A DNA stretch of 64,000 bases from Linepithema humile (taxonomy: Eukaryota; Arthropoda; Insecta; Hymenoptera; Formicidae): positions 25,074,139 to 25,138,138 of the forward strand of contig NC_090133.1 of the NCBI RefSeq assembly GCF_040581485.1, given 5' to 3'. Of this stretch, positions 38,041 through 48,900 are shown one piece after another. A program made the position numbers and the translations under genes. The first letter of the stretch is position 1. Each line of letters starts with the position of its first letter. The notes beneath the pieces are model-generated. The model saw nothing but the letters and a program-made list of their open reading frames with translations. It had not been told where the DNA came from and did not search any database.

Positions 38041-41000
38041 TTCTTTACACTTCTTTTTGTGGCTTACAGTGTTTTACACCTAATCGTTTTTCAGTGGTGA
38101 ATCTAATCGGAAAAAAAATGATGCCTTAACTTTATAAGAGAAAATAAACTTCTGCTATATTAATATTGTAAAACCTGCTTTTTGCACATATATAAATATG
38201 TGACTTAAAAATTCAGAGTAAAGTCATATCTCGTATCATTTGATTTGTAGAACAAAGCAGTCTAAAAATAGTGCAGTATGATTATTTTAACGTATTGCAT
38301 AGTCATGCAGAAGCACATATGTTATCAATCAATATATGAAATTAATACTTCCCCTGCAATACCTCGAACATTAAACGTCCCTTTTTCCCTTATATACGTC
38401 TGTTTCTAATTCTAGCGGAAATATATAAGATTTTATATACATATGATTGATGAATATTCACTTTATATCTTCTTACACGGAAAAACATTCGTTAAGCGTG
38501 GTTTAGATGATTAATTGATTGTTATGAACGTGGTCATAACATTGTAATATATATGCATGTATTTTTGCGAAATGTATTGCCTTCAGTGTACTTCATCGAT
38601 CTTCGCGTTTTCCAAAAACATGAAGCGCATGCGTTAATCCTTTCCTTGAATGCTTGCCGTGACCCTGTAGTCGATAGATCAAGGGCTCTCTGTCTTTCTC
38701 TATCATGCATTTTAATGAAAGGCAAGCATTCTTTGATAGCTGTACATCGATCGATTTTCTCTTCATAATATTATTTCCTGCCAATGAAGCAACAAGTTCT
38801 ACGTTCTCGCGGATATCGATTAAATATATTTTCCTTTTCTCAACTATCAATTTAATGATTTTAATCATATTAGTTTCAGATCGCAAACATGTATATAGCA
38901 AATGAGTGCTTTAATTAAATATCAACGTCTGTAATGCGTACGTTGCATTAAAATATTTGAAAAATTTTTAATAATTATTATTACAATCTGTATTAAATAG
39001 TAATTATGTTTGTTAATTATGATTCAAAAAGTAGTACGTATTATATAACAACGTGATTGTGGTTCATCTTTTATTAACACTTTCGGAATTTATAAGACTT
39101 ATCCGTGTCTTTACCAACTGTCAAATTTTATATTCATTGTGCTGCCAAGTGAAATAAACGCAGAAAATCCGAAACCGAATAAATACGCGAACCAACCATT
39201 TGATATATGACGGGAAGTAACTGAATAATAAATATAGCCGGCTGCTATAAAGACACGAGTTTTATTTTTAGTGTTATTCTCAGGTTTCCTCTATATCAGA
39301 AACTTTTGCTTTTATATATAAGTATTAGCAAATAATGCGGTTTAAAAAATCTAAAATATTCTTTCATTAGCTGCGTTATAAATTTTTAATTCGAGAAAAG
39401 CAAACTAGGTCCTAAAAATGGAATAATCAGAGAAAAATGTTTTTTTGAGAAAAACACTCTCGCCGTTTTTTATGAAACGCTTATCGATTTCTACTCAATA
39501 TTTGCCACTGTTTGTACTTTTTGAAACTGCCGTTTAGCGAATCGTCCATGCCACATTTACAATTTATGAATCCGAAATGAGTTCTGTGTATGAATTTAAT
39601 TATATATACAATATAATTTTCAATTCTAAAATGCAAATGCATTCGGTCACCATCCCATGAAAACACCGAGATAATCGCTATTGAATAATTTTTCCAATGT
39701 TTATAGATAAAGATAATACCACTTTTTTGCGGAAGAAACAAAAGCAGCAGCTTTATCAAATCGTTCAGTCTAATTAAATATATCTCGCGCCAGACGCTCT
39801 TTTATTTTTGCCCGTTCCACTTATGTCACTAATCGAAGTAGGGCGCCACATCGATTTCAACTGTTTCCAGAGCAAAGTGCCAAATATCTCGCAAAAGAAC
39901 ATAGTCGAGTCCGTCGTTTCTCGAGATGCCGATCTAAAATAGGATCAGACAGAAACACGGACGACGGCGAAGAAATGCAAATAAATAACAAGCATCGCGT
40001 TTCAAGGATAAAGATGAGATTAATAAGGCGCGTATAGTGACGAAGATAGCTATCAGAATGAGTCACGGCTCGATTAAATCACTTCTCCTGTGTTCGCTAT
40101 CTATCTCTTTTCTTCTCGCTTTTCTCGCCTACATTTATCTTTCTCTTGCTGTAACTCTTTCCTGTCCTCCCTACCCTCTCCGCTGCAGCTACGGGATTTT
40201 TAACTGAGAATTTTAACGATCGACCTACATTTCCGCGTCCCATTTACGGCATATCCTACGATAATGTCAAACACCGCGATAAATATGCTAGCGATGGTCG
40301 CCGTAAGGACAAATAGCAATGCAACGGCACGACCAGACGATTATCGGGGTATTCACGTCGAAATAGTTTGACGGAAAACGCCATAAAAATCGTCGGAATG
40401 CGAATATCAATCTTCCTGTGGATTTCACGAGTCACTTGCTCTTATTTATATATATATATATATATATATTTAAAAACTTCTAAATATGTCTTACTATCAT
40501 TATAATGCCCACCAGTTGACGGGTTCACGCATACACGGAAATTATTAATTAATCCGGCACTAAATTGCAATTTTTTTATTATTTAAATAAAGTTATATAA
40601 TATATAAATAAAATTATTTTAAAAAATTATTTTTAGCATTAATATAAGAGTTTAATTGTTAATTAAATAAATTCTTTGTTTTTCTAATATAAGCTATTCA
40701 TTTGTTTTGTAATAATCACCGAGCAATTAAAAAATTTTGATATTTAGAATTCATCAAAACAAATCATATTTACGAACGGTTGTTTAATATTGCGTTCTTC
40801 TCAATATCAGGTGCAATCAATAATAGGTTTAAAGAAATTGCTTCGCAATTCAAACTGTAATTAATCATCAATATTTTTTATTATTCTAATTGAATTCATT
40901 TATGTAAATAATTGAGAAATCGTTATCAATATATAATGTAAACGCGAATTAAGTAGCACGTGATCATTGTTTACGCCTGAATAATTACAAGCGGAACGAT

Positions 41001-41362
41001 TCGCAACAAACGATTAATTAGCAATTTATACCTGAAGCCCCTAGGAAAATACGGATTCCAATTGTTATAGTTTCTGATATTTTATGGATATAAAATTTGA
41101 TGTAAAAATTGCTTCTTGAGAATTTATATAAGCGATAATTTAATGTGTCACCCTCTGTTTTTTTTATAAATTCTGACAATTTTTTTAATAGTAGAGGCAC
41201 GTACATAAAGTGTCTCTGTGTAAACACAAATATAAAACTTATCTGAAATATTACTGCGCCACTTCGTGATTTGGGTTAAAAGATACTAGTCTTTAAATCA
41301 ACAGAAGTAAGTTATCCATTCTGTCCGTGCTAGTTTCTGGCTTTAAATTACAACGTACTTAC
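38041..41362. other. Start of the last CASK intron in the window
   Basis: Begins, on the minus strand, at the donor after 41363. AT-rich, with one (TA)n tract. I found no exon resembling the sequence expected next in CASK (ALLQ-x-HDVVAHEVY), nor any other gene. Confidence 0.6.
40447..40470. repeat. (TA)n microsatellite
   Basis: Uninterrupted alternating TA run of about 12 units. Confidence 0.9.
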
Positions 41363-41542
41363 CCTCATATGCGGCTGGACCAATAATTCGTGAAGCTCCC
41401 GGAGATCGGCTCTATCGATATTTCGCACCGCTGAATGCTCTGCTTCCCGAAGGATCTCTTCGACTTCGCGGGCACGTTGGACTGCATCTGTTTGCGGTGC
41501 TCGGTACGGTGTTGGCACACGACCTGAGATCCTGTCATAAAG
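41363..41542 (-). CDS. CASK: CASK exon: end of first and most of second L27 domain (last CASK exon found)
   Basis: Reverse-strand exon of exactly 60 codons, with acceptor TTTGTTAG and donor AGG|GTAAGT. It reads LYDRISGRVPTPYRAPQTDA, VQRAREVEEILREAEHSAVR and NIDRADLRELHELLVQPHMR. LYDRI closes the first L27 repeat. TDAVQRAREVEEIL matches SDAVQRAKEVLEEIS of vertebrate CASK and begins the second L27 repeat. LRELHELLVQPHM matches the LKRILTQPHFM segment. The next family sequence would be ALLQ(A/T)HDVVAHEVY and then the PDZ domain. I could not find those exons on the minus strand below 41363, so they appear to lie beyond coordinate 1. Confidence 0.95.
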
Positions 41543-42011
41543 CTAACAAAAGAGACAATGTTAGTACCAATATAATTTTTCTCGCCTCTTTTGTAGTCTT
41601 TGTTTATAAATATTGACATTTATGGAAATAATCAAATATATTTGACAAAAAATATAAACTTTACGTACATTTTTCTAATAAATCGATGAAATTATTTTAA
41701 ATAATTTATCGCTTTTAGATAGAGAAATAAAAGGTGGCACTTTAGTAAATGCCAAAAGGAAACTTAAATTGTACAAGTATTCAAACTTTTCTGTAATATC
41801 AAAAATTTTTTCATTTTATTGGCAATAGTTAATATCTTAACCGATATATAAGGATTGAAAATAATAGTTTGTAAGTAGTCCATGAGATGTCCTATCCTAT
41901 GCGCTTAAAATTATTAGCGCCGATATCACTTTATTTACATAGAATTCCGATCGCATGAGATTCAACAATTTACGATATACTTCCTTATCCTGCTTGATCA
42001 AATTTACTCAC

Positions 42012-42086
42012 CAGGAGACCCGCGATTTCGAACAGGTCGCCGGCTAGCTCGGCATCGCCGATGAACATCAACTGACAGAGACGCAT
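42012..42086 (-). CDS. CASK: Alternative first coding exon of a kinase-less CASK isoform (or cassette exon)
   Basis: Reverse-strand exon with an ATG at 42086 and donor CTG|GTGAGT at 42012. The 25 codons read MRLCQLMFIGDAELAGDLFE then IAGLL. An in-frame TAA lies two codons upstream (42093-42095), so translation must start here if this is a first exon. It ends in phase 0 and joins LYDRISG of 41363-41542 in frame, giving a protein that skips the kinase domain and most of the first L27 domain. Drosophila CASK is known to make a kinase-less, MPP1-like short form (CASK-alpha) besides the long form. GC-rich DNA with three CACGTG sites directly upstream supports an internal promoter. As an alternative, an acceptor CTGTCAG at 42072 would make a 20-codon in-frame cassette. 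Isoform assignment is inference. Confidence 0.6.
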
Positions 42087-42600
42087 CTCTGTTTATTAAA
42101 CAATGTTACAAGTCTCACCACGCACGTGTAGCATGGTCCTAGCACGTGGCTCGTTCGGCCACGTGACACTTCAGGAATCACCGGGGAGAAAGTTTATATT
42201 CGCACGCGTGTTGCCGCGATTATGCGATCCTTCAATCGTGCGTGGCATGTTGTTTATCAGGACTCCACAGCAGCCATCTTGCCAGCCCGAAGGCAGCGCT
42301 TGCGTGCTTTTTCTCGAACGGGAATGGGGATGGGCGCGCGTTCCCGCGGGATACACTGCAGGGGTGAACGATATCGCTGCTTACACAGCCAGGCAAGAGA
42401 ATCAACGATAGGTGGCTCCGCTCTCAGTAGAAAAGGTTAAGCTCTGCGGCGGCAGGATTCAGCCGCGCGAAAAGGGAGCTTTCGAGATGACTGCCGATCC
42501 GGGTTACAGCAGGGTTGAAACAAGGGAGGGTAACAGTTCAAACGTAGCGCAAGCGTTGTGAGGAAGGGGTCGGCGATCGTTACCCGCCGCCCTCGATAAG
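42087..42600 (-). promoter_or_regulatory. GC-rich candidate promoter of the short CASK isoform, with three CACGTG E-boxes
   Basis: This stretch is clearly richer in GC and CpG than the introns around it and sits immediately upstream, on the minus strand, of the alternative first exon. Three perfect CACGTG palindromes occur at 42123-42128, 42143-42148 and 42160-42165, only 37 to 79 bp from the ATG. CACGTG is the binding site of bHLH factors such as CLOCK/CYCLE, Myc/Max and USF. No TATA box is obvious. Promoter function is inferred from position and composition. Confidence 0.45.
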
Positions 42601-43431
42601 AAACAACTTTCTGATCTGTTTTACCCTGCGTGGGGGCGTTTTCTCTTTGTTCGCAGTCGATTGCAGAAAGTATATCTCATAGTTGATAAAAAAGTATAAC
42701 GTAGAAATGATTTAAGACTTGAAGAAAAATTCAATTGCATATTTAAGACAATCCTCCTAATGTGCTTAACGTTACAAACAATTTTAAAACGAAAAAAGAG
42801 ATGCATTATTCAATGAGCTTTTGCCGAGTTTACATCAGGAGATTACATCGAGATTACGAGTAAAATCTCCGCCTTCTCTTCGGAGATATTAAACGACCGC
42901 ATATTTCAATTTTTATCTAGGCATTATGGAGCATTACTACACGAATCAGAGATAAAGCTGCTAAAAGCTTTTGAAAGCAAATCTTGACATTTAAATGAAT
43001 ATCATTTTTTCATCTTGAAGTTGTGCGGCATCAAGAATTGCCGTCTTGTTATTGCTTAAAAGACGATCGTAATTGCAGAAATTTGCATATCAAAGCGATA
43101 ATTAAATTACAGTAAGATAATACAATTGAGAATTAGTTAGATATTTGTATTGCCTGATTAAAAATTAGCTATCAAAATAGAATATCTAAATTTACGAAAC
43201 AATTTAATAATAACATCTTTGAAATGTGCAACAATTTCAGCACATTTGTAATTAAACAACTCTTTTTTTGTCATAGATTAAATGTCAACATAATATTGGT
43301 TGACAAGTTACGAAAAGTTTGGATACCGAAATTTAAATTTTTTCATTTATTGTGCTGCAATCCTTTAATTATTTTGCCTTTTCTTAAATAATATTTTCCG
43401 ATATTTCTTTATATAATCATTTAAAAAATAC
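42601..43431. other. CASK intron upstream of the short-isoform promoter
   Basis: AT-rich DNA between the first L27 exon and the GC-rich candidate promoter at 42087-42600. Nothing else recognised. Confidence 0.8.
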
Positions 43432-43553
43432 CTCTAAAACGGCTCGAAGCCGATGGTCATCAACAGCGTGAATAACTTCCGCCCGTAACAATCTGTCACT
43501 TTCTTCGAGGATCTCGATGTCATCCAAGGAATCCATAATTTCAGCTACAGCGC
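43432..43553 (-). CDS. CASK: CASK exon: first L27 domain
   Basis: Reverse-strand exon with acceptor GTTACAG and donor GAG|GTATTT. It reads AVAEIMDSLDDIEILEESDR then LLRAEVIHAVDDHRLRAVLE. The helical pattern and the motif IMDSLDDIE...L...V(D)D..L.AVLE correspond to the first L27 heterodimerisation domain of CASK (VLDSLEEI...LDFLHSVFQDQHLHTLL in vertebrates). L27 domains pair MAGUK scaffolds such as CASK with SAP97/Dlg and Veli/Lin-7. The exon ends in phase 0. It joins LYDRISG at 41542 directly, and the alternative exon at 42012-42086 is also compatible. Confidence 0.93.
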
Positions 43554-44281
43554 CTGTAACATAAAACAGTGTGGGAGAAATTTATTTTACGAAATATCGT
43601 TAATGTGAATAATGACTCACTTAATATTGTAATGAATAACGTTGGTGAATGGTGCTTTGTTATGTATGTGTGTACACAGGAGTGTTTTAGCACATAAAAA
43701 TGCATCAATTGTTAGAGTTATGCAAAATATGCAATTTTATATGTTAAGGTATCTCTGATCACGGGTTTACATAAAAGATAAATTATACTCCGTGATATAT
43801 CACAGCAATCACAAAATTTCCAAATTACATTATCAATCTCGTTGTTGAAATAATAAACTCAAAACACGTAAACAAAACATTAACCTAGATTATTATATTA
43901 ATATCAGTCTTAATCATTATTAAAGTATCACAAGTGACTAAAAATACAGATATACAGGTTTCTTTTTTTTCTTGCAACAAAGAGCTGAAGAAAAAAAAGA
44001 GAAAAAAATTTGGTATTAAATAAAATTTCGGTTAAAAAGCATCTCTATATTGTTTATTATTTTTTAATTGTTATTAAGCTGTTATTAATCTCTACTGTTT
44101 ATTATTTTTTAATTTTAATTGTCATTAAAATACAACTTAAGATTCTATTAAATAAAAATGTATGTATGTTACTTTTTTGTAAATTAATTATCCATCGAGA
44201 AGAGTAATTTTATTCGTCGTCACATTTTGCCATATTTGTATGTATCACATTAAATTTTAAAAGCGTTCGTCTTCAGCGTAC
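43554..44281. other. CASK intron
   Basis: AT-rich intron between the calmodulin-binding and first L27 exons. A repeated TGTTTATTATTTTTTAATT motif occurs near 44050 and 44096. Confidence 0.85.
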
Positions 44282-44468
44282 CTGTTGTCACCTCGTCATC
44301 GCCAACGTCGGAAAAATTGTCTCCATTAGCTTCTGAATATGGGACGTGCCATTTCGACGAGGAGACTGCTACTTTTACAGCATCCTTCAATTTTCGCCTC
44401 GCGTTAAATTTCTTAAGCTCTTCTATAGTATCGCCTAAGTGAATACGGGCTGCACCCTTATCACGATC
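44282..44468 (-). CDS. CASK: CASK exon: calmodulin-binding/autoregulatory segment
   Basis: Reverse-strand exon with acceptor TTGCAG and donor G|GTACGC. It reads DRDKGAARIHLGDTIEELKK, then [20 protein letters not shown], then an acidic tail HVPYSEANGDNFSDVGDDEV ending TT. The basic amphipathic stretch [18 protein letters not shown] is the calmodulin-binding autoregulatory region of CASK ([20 protein letters not shown] in vertebrates). The acidic tail is a variable linker before the first L27 domain. The exon is 187 nt and joins 43432-43553 by completing a Gly codon. Confidence 0.95.
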
Positions 44469-45414
44469 CTGCAAGTTAAGATCCGTTCATTCGCTATAAA
44501 ATATACAACAAATCGAGAATGTCACTTACAGCGACACTGCAAAACATTTGTAAAATACATGTTTGTAAAATTAAATTTAATTTTGAAAATTATTTGACGT
44601 TTGCATTATGTATAAATCACTTAATTATTGCACACAAGTGCAATATGTTTGCAAATTAATTCTTATACATGCGACGCATAAATTAATATTAATTATATTA
44701 ATAATCGTTTTAGATGCGTCGATAAAATATGGTAACGAAAATGCTAAAGAAAACTGGCAGCAACCGAGCAATAAACAATTTAAATATTTTCTCTCGTGTA
44801 AAAATCGAGGCACATTATTCCACCATAGCGAGAGAAGAAAGGTCGATTATACTTGCTTCCACGAAGCCATCGGGGGTTCGACGAACGTACAGCCGTGTAA
44901 AAAAGCTCTAAGCAGTGTACAGCGCGAGGTGTATGCTTTACTACAGTTATTTTCATTAACCGTCAGCGCTTTACTCCTACTATGGCGATCGATAGCCCAG
45001 TTGCACGTGTGTTGCAACGAAGAAGTATGGGGGTGACTCCGCGAGTGTTGCTACCTTAGGTCACTGGCTAACTGTTGCACCACATAGGTATATTCTCACA
45101 CCATACGGCGTGCGCGTGCGGACGCACATTCATTGGACATAATAACGGGGAACGAGGCCACGTGTATATATATAATGCGGCGTAATTATAAAATAAAACC
45201 CGATGGTACTATCACCGGCGATCAAACGGAAGCCGCTACATCGATTATCTCTATCAGGAGTTGCGCGGCGTGACGTAGAATACTGGTCGTCACCGAACCG
45301 CCCGCGCGATTATACAGATTAAACGCAGAATTTCTCTACGTACGTGCTCCATCGTACGCCTCGCCGTATGCAGATAAGGTGTTATCAAGGATCGGCGTGG
45401 ATCGCTTTACTTAC
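44469..45414. other. CASK intron
   Basis: Intron between the last kinase exon and the calmodulin-binding exon. The part at about 45040-45400 is GC-richer. The plus-strand open frame at 44608-45036 shows no family likeness. Confidence 0.8.
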
Positions 45415-45537
45415 TCTAAGCCACTTGTGGTTGAGAACCTCCTGGATGGTAATCCTATGATTTACGTCGGTCGTAAGCATTCTCTGTATGAGATCTTTTG
45501 CCGGCTCACTAATGGGATCCCAGAGTGGTGTCTCCAT
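45415..45537 (-). CDS. CASK: CASK exon: end of kinase domain
   Basis: Reverse-strand exon of exactly 41 codons, with acceptor TTTGCAG and donor AGA|GTAAGT. It reads METPLWDPISEPAKDLIQRM then LTTDVNHRITIQEVLNHKWL and a final Arg. It contains the conserved AKDL(I/V)xRML block, the invariant Arg (HRIT) that closes the kinase fold, and the LNHxWL ending of CaM kinases. Both ends are phase 0. It is separated from the upstream exon by only 187 nt. Confidence 0.95.
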
Positions 45538-45724
45538 CTGCAAATTCAATTAAATCGGTATTAATATTGCCGTGCGAAGAGAATCTCGCGCGAATGGTGC
45601 GGACGCGAGAGCGAAATCGCGGTTGAAATCGCGGCGAGGTTTAGTAAAATTCCCGGATCGCTCGCTTCGTTTCAAATTAACAGCATGAAAAAAAAAGAAG
45701 AGAACGACACAACGCGATTATTAC

Positions 45725-45900
45725 CTGCACCCGCCCTCGGCAAATCGCTTCTCGTAGTCTGTCTCGAGATCCGACAAACGGAAGCGTACCGGTAAGCAGA
45801 ACATGGAGCAGCACTCCGGCTGACCAGACGTCACCGGGTTTCCCATATTGTCGCCGTTGGATCACTTCCGGCGCCATGAAGTGCGGACATCCGACACGAC
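45725..45900 (-). CDS. CASK: CASK exon: end of activation segment, APE motif and alpha-F/G helices
   Basis: Reverse-strand exon with acceptor CGTGCAG and donor CAG|GTAATA. After completing a Gly codon it reads [40 protein letters not shown] and FVGSRDRLREAICRGRVQ. The MAPEV (APE) motif, the DVWSAGV helix (DxWxxG) and the LLTGTLPF segment are standard kinase C-lobe features. The order and wording follow CASK ([20 protein letters not shown] in human), with Cys where human has Thr before PHFMAPE. The exon is 176 nt. The preceding intron (45901-57526) is 11.6 kb and holds other exon-like material. Confidence 0.96.
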
Positions 45901-48900
45901 CTGCACGACCAAAAACATCGTAAGCGAAAGGGGATAAAACGACTAATGTGACCAGCAGAATGGAAGCGAGGCGTGAGTGATTACTCGGAAACTTCGCAGT
46001 CGATCGTTACGTAAAACGGAAACAGTGCTTGCGACAAGTACACGCGAATTTGTCCGCCGAATGAAACATCTGCGCTTGATTTTCCGTGGGTATGCATATA
46101 TGAAACCAATAATCGGCAGCTTTCTCTCGCCCAAAATTGATCGAGTGAAATTCTAATTGCATTTTCACTTATCATTATTATCGGGAACGTCGGATCGACT
46201 GGACGTATCAAAATGTAATTAATGGCAAGGAACGAATGTGTCAAACGCAAAAGCTACTGCATTCCTCGAAAAACAAATACACTTGTCACAAAATAGCCGA
46301 TCCTCCGTACGATATGAGCACAAACGTCGTTCACGGACGATAACCAACGTGCTAACTTGCTTACTTCCAATAACCTATATTTATTAAGAATCGGTAAATG
46401 ACACAGAAAGCGGTACGAGAGCAAATGTAGGTCACTGCACGTTGGAAAGTGTACATGGGAAGAGATGAGATGATTAAGGCTGTAAAGCAAATACGACATA
46501 ACTGTGATCGCGAATATGTCGTTGGGCATTAGAAAAATTATTAGATAAATTATATCGTGTTCACACATAAATATTTTAAAAATATAATGATACATAATTA
46601 TATCGATAATGTTGCCGCATGGATATAAAAAGATGATATTCCTTTCTAAAAACTAATAAAAAATATATATATAAAATATTTTAAATACTTTATTGTATTA
46701 TATATATATATATATGTTCTATTAGATTATATACCTCATAAAATCTCTATTCTTATATAAATATATATAGACTATTCTATCTAATCTAAAAATGGATTTT
46801 TAGCTATAATTTATCTAAGCCTTCTCTGTTCATATACAAAAAATGAATATTGTGTTACAGAAAGTACATATTTTGTACAAATTTATATTTTTCATGTAGT
46901 AAATTCTCGTATGTAGAAAAAATATGTATTCTTATCATATCTAGACTCACGTATATTCAAAGATATTGAAAGATTGTAAGATATATAAATTAAATAAAAT
47001 ATTAATTATAAATAAATATTATAATTAATTATAAATAAATAAAATAATCAAATCTACTTTCTTTATCATTTTACGATAACAATAACGTAACAATTCAATT
47101 TTTGCAAATGTAGCTAAAAAATTTAAATAATTGATAATAAATTAATCTTTCATTAAAAACAACCAATTTTTACACAGTGTAAAATTCTTTCGTTAATTCC
47201 GGCACATTCTCGCTGAATCCTTTCGTCAACTCTTCTGTATTTTGTATGTACATTTAATATAAAATAAAAATATAAATATATTTTAAAATACATATAATAA
47301 AACACTTTTTACTTTTTTACTGTTTAATTTCACTGCTCTAAAAAACATTCTTTAATCTCTTACGTATAACGTAATGTATAGAAAGACAAAACACATTACA
47401 ACATCTTTTTAGGTCAAATGTCTTAACAAAAAATAAATGGTGCTGGTGCAGAGGAAAATTGATGTAATTATTTATGTAAAGTAAATGCATTGAATGAGAG
47501 ACTAAGCTGAATATTTTCGAAACAGAAAAATATTTAATATAAAACTTTGACGGTGCCATGAACATGTGCCAAATAAGTACACATATTTGAAAACAAAAGT
47601 TTTCATGCACACATCAAGCATGCAGAATCTTTTATATTAAAATATAAATTCAATGATGACATAATTCACACATTTAAAAAAAATCAACATACTAATTAAA
47701 AATATAATAGCAGATAAAGAGATTGTAAATTCCTGTTTTTCGCTGCTTGGCTGTCCCATAATTACTATTACTTGTTTTTTTTTCAACAAAGTAATTAGTT
47801 ACATAAACAAAACGACGAATTAATAACGCCATGCATTTTACGCATCGAATGTATTTTAAATGTACAGAATAATGCACAAGTGGCTTGGGAAATTCCTGGC
47901 ACATGTAGGAAAGTTTATTTTGAGTAAAACACGCTATACGCAAGCATATATGTAATTTTATTTATTTATAGAAAAACAGGGCATTGAAGTAGAAATATTA
48001 ATTGCATAAGTACTGTAATAACAGATACAAATTAAAGTAATATTATATTTTATTTGCTAAAAACGTTCAAGCTATACTAACAACTTGGTATCACGCAATA
48101 CTTGACAGTTGTATGATTCATACCTCCCTAACACTCGTAGTAGTCCCAATGCATCTTTCCAAATTTGTTGCGCGAGTTATTGCGGTAACTTGCGTTGCGG
48201 TAACGTTATGTATGCTAGTTCTAGTTTTTAAAGAAATAAATTTACAGCGCCCTATATTTCAATAAATAAACAACACCAGATAAATCTTCATAAAGTAATT
48301 CTTACTCAAAATTAATTGCTGTATAAAACATTTTAAAATTATTTGATATTTTAGGAACAAATAATAATATCAAAATCTCAACAGTCAAGATTAAAAATTT
48401 CAATTTAATAATCTTTAATATGATTTTAATTAATAATATAAAATTCTTCAATATTAAAAATTGAAATTAAAAAAAAAAAAAACTAATAAATTCAAAATCT
48501 CAAGAACTAATTTTTGCATGTCCTACATTTTTTTGCAACCCCATATTTCCCATTCCATTCATGAATCAGTCTGTTCTAGCTTTTATCACATTGAATGTAA
48601 AAATTATCTTATATTTATATTAAGTAAGTTCTTCCCATTAAATAAAAAGTTAAGACGTACTTAACGTTAAATAAGTGATATCATTGATTTCATATGAGTG
48701 TCACTGAGCTTTGTCTCTAGTTAAAGAAACTGAGCTTATATTTTTATGGAAAGTTGCGAACAGAGTATTGCATTTCATAGACATGCGATACGTTATAAAT
48801 ATGCGGTAATATTACACACTTGTCACTCTAGGTTATTGAGTTTCATAAAAAAAGAGAGACGGTACTCCAAAAAACGGTGCTATTCATAACGTAAGTACTT

